Shown here: positions 5,089 through 10,192 of the stretch, piece by piece
How the letters are laid out: the number at the start of each line of letters is the position of its first letter
Position numbering within the stretch: position 1 is the stretch's first letter
NCBI GenBank assembly: GCA_041179305.1
Contig: JBEGTQ010000175.1
Location: 1 to 10,192 of the forward strand
DNA: 10,192 bases
Reading direction: 5' to 3'
From: Yersinia sp041179305
GTDB taxonomy: Bacteria; Pseudomonadota; Gammaproteobacteria; Enterobacterales; Enterobacteriaceae
Translations under genes and position numbers: made by a program
The notes under the pieces: generated by a model
Databases searched by the model: none
Told to the model about the DNA's origin: nothing
The model's input: the letters and a program-made list of their open reading frames with translations, nothing else

Positions 5089-6552
5089 ATGCTACGTATC
5101 AAGAAAGAAGCTCTAACATTTGACGACGTTCTCCTGGTTCCAGCCCACTCCACAGTTTTGCCGAATACGGCCGAACTTGGCACTCAATTGACGGCAACTA
5201 TCCGCCTGAACATTCCTATGCTGTCCGCAGCGATGGATACCGTTACCGAAGCTCATCTGGCCATCGCGCTGGCGCAAGAAGGCGGCTTGGGTTTCATCCA
5301 CAAAAATATGTCCATTGAGCGTCAGGCTGAAGAAGTTAGCCGCGTGAAAAAACACGAAAGTGGTGTTGTTACTGAGCCACACACGGTTACCCCTACCACT
5401 ACTCTCCGCCAGGTTAAGGAATTGACTGCCCGTAATGGTTTTGCCGGTTATCCGGTTGTGACCGAAGATTACGAGCTGGTCGGTATTATTACTGGCCGTG
5501 ATGTGCGCTTTGTGACTGACCTGGATCAACCGGTGACGGCGGTGATGACACCTAAAGAACGTCTGGTGACGGTCAAGGAAGGCGAAGCCCGCGAAGTTGT
5601 GCTACAAAAAATGCATGAAAAACGTGTTGAGAAAGCGCTGGTTGTTGATGACAGCTTCCATCTGCGCGGTATGATTACGGTAAAAGACTTCCAAAAAGCA
5701 GAACGTAAACCAAACGCCTGTAAAGACATGCAGGGGCGTTTGCGTGTTGGCGCTGCTGTTGGTGCCGGTGCTGGCAATGAAGAACGTATCGACGCGCTGG
5801 TCACCGCTGGCGTTGATGTGTTACTGATCGACTCCTCACATGGTCATTCCGAAGGCGTTCTGCAACGTATCCGTGAAACCCGTAGTAAATATCCTGCGTT
5901 GCAAATTGTTGGCGGCAATGTCGCGACGGGCGCGGGTGCAAAAGCCCTGGCTGATGCAGGTGTGAGCGCGGTTAAAGTGGGTATCGGTCCTGGGTCAATC
6001 TGCACCACCCGCATCGTGACGGGCGTAGGCGTACCTCAAATTACTGCGATTGCTGATGCAGTCGAAGCACTGGAAGGCACCGGTATCCCGGTTATTGCCG
6101 ATGGCGGCATTCGTTTCTCCGGCGATATTGCCAAAGCCATTGCCGCAGGTGCAAGCTGTGTCATGGTGGGTTCCATGTTAGCCGGTACTGAAGAGTCCCC
6201 GGGTGAAATCGAACTGTATCAGGGCCGTTCATTCAAATCATATCGTGGTATGGGATCACTGGGCGCGATGTCCAAAGGTTCTTCAGATCGCTACTTCCAG
6301 ACTGACAATGCCGCTGATAAATTGGTACCGGAAGGTATCGAAGGCCGTGTCGCGTACAAAGGTCTGTTAAAAGAGATCGTGCATCAACAAATGGGTGGCT
6401 TACGCTCCTGTATGGGTCTGACCGGTTGTGGAACTATCAATGAATTACGCACCAAAGCAGAATTTGTTCGCATCAGTGGTGCCGGGATCCAGGAAAGTCA
6501 TGTGCATGATGTGACTATTACCAAAGAGTCACCAAACTACCGTATGGGCTAA
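5089..6552 (+). CDS. guaB: Inosine-5'-monophosphate dehydrogenase
   Basis: GuaB oxidises IMP to XMP with NAD+, the first committed step to GMP, in the cytoplasm as a tetramer. The 487 residues (E. coli 488) form a TIM barrel interrupted by two CBS domains at about 93-205. Visible sites: catalytic Cys305 in GPGSICTTR; the phosphate-binding 'ADGGIRFSGD'; the flap region RGMGSLGAM with the Arg401-Tyr402 dyad in 'SSDRYFQ'; and GGLRSCMGLTGC near the C-terminus. All key residues are intact and at E. coli numbers. The correct start is ATG 5089 (MLRIKKEAL); an in-frame TTG at 5083 extends the frame by two codons but lies inside the leader stem. The Shine-Dalgarno GGTGAG is nine bases upstream. The promoter carries a PurR-type site. 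guaA follows after an unusually long 278-base gap. Confidence 0.98.
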   Translation: MLRIKKEALTFDDVLLVPAHSTVLPNTAELGTQLTATIRLNIPMLSAAMDTVTEAHLAIALAQEGGLGFIHKNMSIERQAEEVSRVKKHESGVVTEPHTVTPTTTLRQVKELTARNGFAGYPVVTEDYELVGIITGRDVRFVTDLDQPVTAVMTPKERLVTVKEGEAREVVLQKMHEKRVEKALVVDDSFHLRGMITVKDFQKAERKPNACKDMQGRLRVGAAVGAGAGNEERIDALVTAGVDVLLIDSSHGHSEGVLQRIRETRSKYPALQIVGGNVATGAGAKALADAGVSAVKVGIGPGSICTTRIVTGVGVPQITAIADAVEALEGTGIPVIADGGIRFSGDIAKAIAAGASCVMVGSMLAGTEESPGEIELYQGRSFKSYRGMGSLGAMSKGSSDRYFQTDNAADKLVPEGIEGRVAYKGLLKEIVHQQMGGLRSCMGLTGCGTINELRTKAEFVRISGAGIQESHVHDVTITKESPNYRMG

Positions 6553-6579
6553 TAGTCATATTTATTGATTATTTTTAGC

Positions 6580-6618
6580 GTCAACCTTGCCGTAAGCTGG
6601 GTGACAGTTTTTTATTTT
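6580..6618 (+). terminator. Possible attenuator/terminator between guaB and guaA
   Basis: GTCAACC (6580-6586) and GGGTGAC (6599-6605) pair with one A-G mismatch and a 12-base loop. They are followed two bases later by six T's (6608-6613), then ATTTT. The stem is moderate but the T-run is good. It lies 27 bases after the guaB stop and just before ERIC copy B. It could end part of the transcripts, giving more guaB than guaA mRNA, or simply stabilise the guaB 3' end. Confidence 0.42.
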
Positions 6619-6623
6619 AATAT

Positions 6624-6813
6624 TAATACCCAAATTAATTGGCGTTGCAGCCAGGCAAAACACGAATAACAAATCGGTCGATGAATAGCATTTATTCTAG
6701 CCCGCAGGGTGAGCCTCAACGAGGCTCATTAATCCCGATGCGCTGACATGAGTCAGTGTTCGGGTAGATGAAAGCTGCTAACACTGCTGTAACGTTAAGT
6801 AATAAAGGGGATT
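6624..6813 (+). repeat. ERIC-like element, copy B, with internal insertion
   Basis: The element is about 190 bp between guaB and guaA, in the same orientation as copy A. The left arm has AATACCCAAATTAATTGG then CGTTGCAGCCAGGC; the right arm has GCTGCTAACACTGCTGTAACG and ends near 6813, with imperfect inverted ends. The inner part holds the hairpin TGAGCCTC-AAC-GAGGCTCA (6710-6728), identical in both arms to copy A with a one-base loop change. Next is a second strong hairpin, CCCGA to TCGGG (6734-6764), with CTGAC-ATGA-GTCAG at its tip. That second hairpin aligns with the conserved ERIC centre. Roughly 60-70 bp between left arm and centre is extra relative to basic ERIC. The right end is 18 bases before the guaA ATG, so it forms most of the guaA leader if guaB-guaA is read through. 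No transposase or coding frame. Confidence 0.82.
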
Positions 6814-6830
6814 CCTGGAATACACTGTAC

Positions 6831-8408
6831 ATGACAAAAAATATCCATAAACACCGCATTCTTATTCTTGATTTCGGTTCGCAGTATACTCAACTGGTGG
6901 CGCGTCGTGTCCGTGAAATCGGTGTTTATTGTGAACTTTGGGCATGGGATGTGACCGCAGCCCAGATCCGTGCATTTAATCCAAGTGGCATAATCCTGTC
7001 GGGCGGCCCTGAAAGTACCACTGAAAATGATAGCCCTCGAGCACCAGACTTTGTCTTTACTGCGGGCGTTCCTGTATTCGGCGTGTGCTATGGCATGCAG
7101 ACGATGGCGATGCAATTGGGCGGTAAAGTTGAAGGTTCAAATCAGCGCGAATTCGGTTATGCGCAGGTTGAAATTAAAACTGACAGTGCGCTTATCCGTG
7201 ATATCAAAGACGCTATCAATCCAGCCGGTGAAGCCATGTTGGATGTGTGGATGAGCCACGGTGATAAAGTCACGGCGATCCCATCCGATTTTGTCACTAT
7301 AGCCAGCACCGATAGTTGCCCGTTTGCCATTATGGCTAATGAAGAAAAGCGTTTTTATGGTGTGCAGTTTCATCCTGAAGTGACGCATACCAGGCAGGGC
7401 CAACGTTTGCTGGAGCGTTTTGTTCTGGATATCTGCGGCTGTGAGGCGCTGTGGACCCCGGCGACGATTATCGAAGACGCCATTATCCGTTTGCGTGAGC
7501 AAATTGGTGAAGGCCATGTGATTCTTGGTTTAAGCGGTGGTGTTGACTCATCCGTCACTGCGATGTTGCTGCATCGTGCTATTGGCAAACGCCTGACGTG
7601 CGTGTTTGTAGATAATGGTTTGCTGCGTTTGAACGAAGCGGATCAGGTATTGGAAATGTTCGGTGATAAATTCGGCCTGAATATTGTCCATGTTGCGGCA
7701 GAAGGCCGTTTCCTCGCTGCGCTGGCCGGTGTAGATGAGCCAGAAGCGAAACGTAAAATCATTGGTCGGGTGTTTGTTGAACTGTTTGATGAAGAAGCCG
7801 GCAAACAGGATCTGGTGAAATGGTTGGCACAAGGCACCATCTACCCTGACGTGATTGAGTCCGCTGCTTCTGCCACGGGTAAAGCGCATGTGATTAAATC
7901 TCACCACAATGTGGGCGGCTTGCCAAAAGAGATGAAGCTGGGGTTGGTTGAACCCCTGAAAGAGCTATTTAAAGATGAAGTTCGTAAAATTGGTCTGGAA
8001 TTAGGCCTGCCGTACGACATGCTATATCGCCATCCATTTCCAGGCCCAGGTTTAGGTGTCCGTGTTCTGGGCGAAGTGAAAAAAGAGTATTGCGATTTGC
8101 TGCGTCGCGCTGATGCCATATTTATCGAAGAGCTTCATAGAGCAGATTTATACAATAAAGTGAGTCAGGCCTTTACCGTATTTTTGCCAGTGCGCTCTGT
8201 TGGTGTGATGGGGGATGGGCGTAAATACGACTGGGTTGTTTCTTTGCGCGCCGTAGAAACCATTGATTTTATGACGGCACATTGGGCACATTTACCCTAT
8301 GACTTCCTGGGTCGCGTTTCGAATCGCATTATCAATGAAGTTAGCGGTATCTCGCGGGTCGTTTACGATATCAGTGGTAAACCGCCGGCAACCATTGAGT
8401 GGGAGTGA
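6831..8408 (+). CDS. guaA: GMP synthetase (glutamine-hydrolysing)
   Basis: GuaA converts XMP to GMP with ATP and glutamine, directly after GuaB in the pathway. I start at ATG 6831 (MTKNIHKHRILILDFGSQYT), giving 525 residues as in E. coli; the longer in-frame extension to 6768 runs through ERIC copy B and is not coding. The N-terminal class I amidotransferase domain (about 8-205) has nucleophile Cys86 in GVCYGMQ and His181/Glu183 in FHPEVTH. The ATP pyrophosphatase domain (about 206-400) has the P-loop SGGVDSS (235-241). The C-terminal dimerisation and XMP-binding domain holds 'HPFPGPGLGVRVLGE' and ends KPPATIEWE. All catalytic residues are intact. The ribosome site is weak: GGA 11 bases upstream, and GGGG 20 bases upstream at the ERIC end. 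A clean terminator follows. Confidence 0.98.
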   Translation: MTKNIHKHRILILDFGSQYTQLVARRVREIGVYCELWAWDVTAAQIRAFNPSGIILSGGPESTTENDSPRAPDFVFTAGVPVFGVCYGMQTMAMQLGGKVEGSNQREFGYAQVEIKTDSALIRDIKDAINPAGEAMLDVWMSHGDKVTAIPSDFVTIASTDSCPFAIMANEEKRFYGVQFHPEVTHTRQGQRLLERFVLDICGCEALWTPATIIEDAIIRLREQIGEGHVILGLSGGVDSSVTAMLLHRAIGKRLTCVFVDNGLLRLNEADQVLEMFGDKFGLNIVHVAAEGRFLAALAGVDEPEAKRKIIGRVFVELFDEEAGKQDLVKWLAQGTIYPDVIESAASATGKAHVIKSHHNVGGLPKEMKLGLVEPLKELFKDEVRKIGLELGLPYDMLYRHPFPGPGLGVRVLGEVKKEYCDLLRRADAIFIEELHRADLYNKVSQAFTVFLPVRSVGVMGDGRKYDWVVSLRAVETIDFMTAHWAHLPYDFLGRVSNRIINEVSGISRVVYDISGKPPATIEWE

Positions 8409-8450
8409 TTTGTTAACGTTTTTCTACGATTAATCACCATCAAAAATAAT

Positions 8451-8484
8451 AACCGCCTTGATTTACAGGCGGTTTTTTATTTTT
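8451..8484 (+). terminator. Rho-independent terminator of guaA
   Basis: AACCGCCT (8451-8458) pairs with AGGCGGTT (8467-8474) across an 8-base loop and is followed by an uninterrupted T-run (8473-8478), then ATTTTT. It lies 42 bases after the guaA stop. This is a textbook intrinsic terminator ending the guaBA unit. Confidence 0.93.
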
Positions 8485-8602
8485 ATTAATTAATAACTAT
8501 CACGAAAAATGTCCTCATAAACATAATGACCTGTCGTCGCCTTCTGATTATGAAAAACAATGGAAAGGGCTACAAAGGTGTTCTGATTTTGTGATCCACT
8601 AC

Positions 8603-8658
8603 AATCGCGATTTTCTCGCTTGCTGCTTTACTACACCTTAAAATCTATTGGGTATATC
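8603..8658 (-). repeat. Decayed partial ERIC-like arm, copy C
   Basis: The stretch GCTGCTTTACTACACCTTAA (8624-8643 region), running on to GGGTATA (8650-8656), matches the reverse complement of the left arm of copy A (GCTGGCCTTACTGCAACTTC at 1593-1574, on toward GGTGTT). About 18 of 22 bases agree with one gap in the best part. Its end, TTGGGTATA, also fits the usual ERIC terminus. A perfect 10-bp palindrome, AATCGCGATT (8603-8612), lies where the element's centre would begin. The rest, toward 8560, is too diverged to align by eye, so this looks like an old or truncated copy in inverted orientation to A and B. Confidence 0.45.
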
Positions 8659-8791
8659 AAATTAATCCTTTGAAGTCATGAGGTTCGAACGTAATAAAAG
8701 TTTTCTTTCTTTTTTATATTTGTTTGTGAATTAAAAATATACAGTGTTTCATATAAACATTCTTTTAAATAAATTTTCCCTGTGTGAATAT

Positions 8792-8821
8792 AAATAAGAA
8801 CCACTTCTTATTTTATTTTTT
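8792..8821 (+). promoter_or_regulatory. AT-rich hairpin with T-run ahead of the exported-protein gene
   Basis: AAATAAGAA (8792-8800), loop CCAC and TTCTTATTT (8805-8813) form a perfect 9-bp inverted repeat, followed by TATTTTTTT. Only one pair is G-C, so as a terminator it would be weak. It could be an attenuator, a heat-sensitive leader hairpin or a protein-binding palindrome. It ends 27 bases before the ATG and leaves the ribosome site AAGGGG (8829-8834) free. Confidence 0.35.
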
Positions 8822-8840
8822 TAATTTCAAGGGGTAACAT

Positions 8841-10192
8841 ATGAATGCTAATCATAATGTTTTTATTTTTACTTGTGTTTTTGTTTTTGCGTCGTCATCT
8901 GTAATGGCTGGTTATCATGGTGAAGATAATGTCTGTTTTTATTCTAATGATAATTATACTGAGAAAGGAGATGGTAAGAAATTTTGCGTGCCTTATTATA
9001 CTGAAGATGAATGGTTGTTCAGTCAATGGAACAATAATATTGCATCGATTAAAATTCCTTTTAATTTACGAGTTGATATTTTTAGTGATTACTCTTTTAC
9101 TGGGAAGTCCGTCTCGCTTTATAGTGATACCAACTCCAGTGCTTTAGCTAATTATGGATTGATGGCAGATATAAGTTCTTATCGCGTTTTACCAAAAAAT
9201 TTATATCCTGATGCTAAAAGAGTTGCATTCAAATTTAATTCAGAAATCTTCTCTGAAAATCACTTTAGCTATAATTATTATACCAACAGTGAGCACAGTA
9301 TTCTTTTGGCAAAGCAGAGCCAGCCTGTTGGTGTTGATGGGGAAAGTTCGTACATCTTTTACAGTCATGCAGGGCAGATAATGACTGCTTTTTTCGGATT
9401 GGGTTTTGAGCGTAATTTATACTGCCTCATGCCGACAAGCCGACGGAGTGGTACCTTAAACGCTGATGTGGCATTTAGCTATTGTGATTTTAATAATTTA
9501 GGTCAAATCTGGCTTCCCGAAACTGTAGGGGAAAAAATAGTATTAATTAATCATGGAACTGGCACCGCGCTATCCCTGGATCAAACGGGTTTTTATGTGA
9601 GTTTACATGTTAGCCCTGTTAATGGTTTACCCGGCAGAATAGAGCAACACAACCAGCGACCAGTGCCAGTTAGTGAAGATACAATTTGGTTTGATGATTC
9701 TGTGATTAAATTATGGAAAGAAAGTGCGGTCCGGCCTTTCCTGCAATATAAAGAAACTTTAGAGTCAATGAACGGTAATAATCAGCGTGATGTGATTGTT
9801 CATCATTTAGATGAACTTGATGATACCTACATTTATTTAGGCGATAATAGTAACGGAAGACATATTTATTATAATGCAGAAACTAAATCGTTGATGGCTT
9901 ATAATAAATTAAGTGATGGTAAGGCGTTAATTGAATCTTCTTGCCTGTCATTATTGAACAACGGCACTGATCAATCTTCACCAGTCAGTTTCACTTATCA
10001 TCGTAGTAACTACAGCGATAATAGCCTGGAATATCGCTGTGATAACGGTGTGGCATATAATATGTACACAAAAAGGTGGTACTTTATGGCTGATTGGGAA
10101 TATCACTATTTGGTTAATGGACATGAAAATAAAGTCTTGCATTTTTATATAAATGACAAGGCACCATCTAATAATTTTCGGGGTGTGTTGAC
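8841..10192 (+). CDS. Exported protein with N-terminal beta-gamma-crystallin domain, 3' end outside window
   Basis: The frame is open for 450 codons from ATG 8841 to the window end, with AAGGGG six bases upstream of the start. Residues 1-23 look like a Sec signal peptide: a hydrophobic core (7-17) and cleavage after V-M-A23, though the n-region has no Lys or Arg. Residues 31-117 resemble a beta-gamma-crystallin domain of two Greek keys. The first is Y34-SNDN-Y39, then 'WNNNIASIKI' (calcium-motif-like NNNIAS, 64-69). The second is F81-SDYS-F86-T-G88, then 'ADISSYRV' (DISS, 110-113). Beyond it, 'GQIW' (221-224) followed by 'INHGTGTALSLD' faintly recalls a ricin-type lectin; this is weak. Mature Cys: 32, 49, 195, 215, 368, 400, an even number suiting disulfides in the periplasm or outside. 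GC, counted on sample 60-base blocks, is about 28-42% against about 52% in guaB. I remember a Y. pestis exported protein with several such domains; orthology is unproven and the function unknown. Confidence 0.85.
   Translation, partial: MNANHNVFIFTCVFVFASSSVMAGYHGEDNVCFYSNDNYTEKGDGKKFCVPYYTEDEWLFSQWNNNIASIKIPFNLRVDIFSDYSFTGKSVSLYSDTNSSALANYGLMADISSYRVLPKNLYPDAKRVAFKFNSEIFSENHFSYNYYTNSEHSILLAKQSQPVGVDGESSYIFYSHAGQIMTAFFGLGFERNLYCLMPTSRRSGTLNADVAFSYCDFNNLGQIWLPETVGEKIVLINHGTGTALSLDQTGFYVSLHVSPVNGLPGRIEQHNQRPVPVSEDTIWFDDSVIKLWKESAVRPFLQYKETLESMNGNNQRDVIVHHLDELDDTYIYLGDNSNGRHIYYNAETKSLMAYNKLSDGKALIESSCLSLLNNGTDQSSPVSFTYHRSNYSDNSLEYRCDNGVAYNMYTKRWYFMADWEYHYLVNGHENKVLHFYINDKAPSNNFRGVL

Larger units (their letters stand above)
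8485..8840. other. AT-rich intergenic region upstream of the exported-protein gene
   Basis: About 355 bases lie between the guaA terminator and the next start. No ORF above about 22 codons is convincing here. The left half (to about 8658) has mixed composition and contains the decayed ERIC arm. The right half is strongly AT-rich, with runs such as TTTTCTTTCTTTTTTATATT near 8701, and holds a hairpin at 8792-8813. TATAAA occurs at 8752-8757 and 8789-8794 but neither has a good -35 at the right distance, so I name no promoter. The composition would suit H-NS binding; this is inference. Confidence 0.55.

Noticed and set aside
5113..5529. 138-residue minus-strand frame opposite guaB, and similar frames opposite bamB, der and guaA
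   Set aside because: These are antisense shadows of well-supported genes, with no family resemblance or ribosome sites.
6768..6830. Extension of guaA 21 codons upstream to an ATG at 6768
   Set aside because: These bases belong to ERIC copy B; starting at 6831 gives the family length and catalytic numbers Cys86 and His181.
6624..6830. Purine riboswitch before guaA
   Set aside because: The hairpins are accounted for by the repeat element, which also occurs before der; I see no conserved purine aptamer core.
8526..8594. 22-codon frame MTCRRLLIMKNNGKGYK..., with further open codons past its TGA
   Set aside because: It has no ribosome site or recognisable family, and its right part overlaps the decayed repeat arm; probably chance.
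8917..9147. 76-residue + strand frame inside the exported-protein gene
   Set aside because: It is an out-of-frame shadow of the long frame from 8841, which has the ribosome site, signal peptide and domain.

Overview
The window looks like a chromosomal segment of an enterobacterium, most probably a Yersinia. The housekeeping proteins are very close to remembered E. coli sequences and keep the same residue numbering. The order yfgM-bamB-der / xseA / guaB-guaA is the enterobacterial one. The intergenic repeats look like ERIC elements of the kind common in Yersinia. The last gene encodes an exported beta-gamma-crystallin-domain protein, a type I remember being described from Yersinia pestis. The genus call is inference from memory; no search was run.

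Left part (1-3384, + strand): the 3' end of yfgM (a translocon-associated periplasmic helper) is followed 11 bases later by bamB (outer-membrane assembly lipoprotein). A 335-base gap then holds a roughly 200-bp ERIC-like element, a strong terminator and the leader of der (a double-domain GTPase for 50S ribosome assembly). A two-way terminator follows der.

Middle part (3385-6830): xseA (exonuclease VII large subunit) runs on the minus strand, diverging from guaB (IMP dehydrogenase). The shared 168-base promoter region carries a PurR-type operator and a sharp -10 box for guaB. The guaB leader can fold so that the extreme 5' end of the mRNA pairs just before the AUG. yfgJ, which in E. coli lies between der and xseA, is absent; a 38-codon reading frame of unknown status sits there.

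Right part (6553-10192): guaB and guaA (GMP synthetase) form the IMP to XMP to GMP pathway. They are separated by 278 bases holding a possible attenuator and a second ERIC-like element closely related to the first. guaA ends in a clean terminator. An AT-rich stretch with a decayed third repeat arm leads to a low-GC gene, cut off by the window end, for a secreted protein with an N-terminal beta-gamma-crystallin domain and six cysteines.

Most of the window is ordinary core genome. The parts worth a second look are the paired repeats upstream of der and guaA, the RNA folds around the der and guaB starts, the der-xseA gap, and the exported protein at the right edge.
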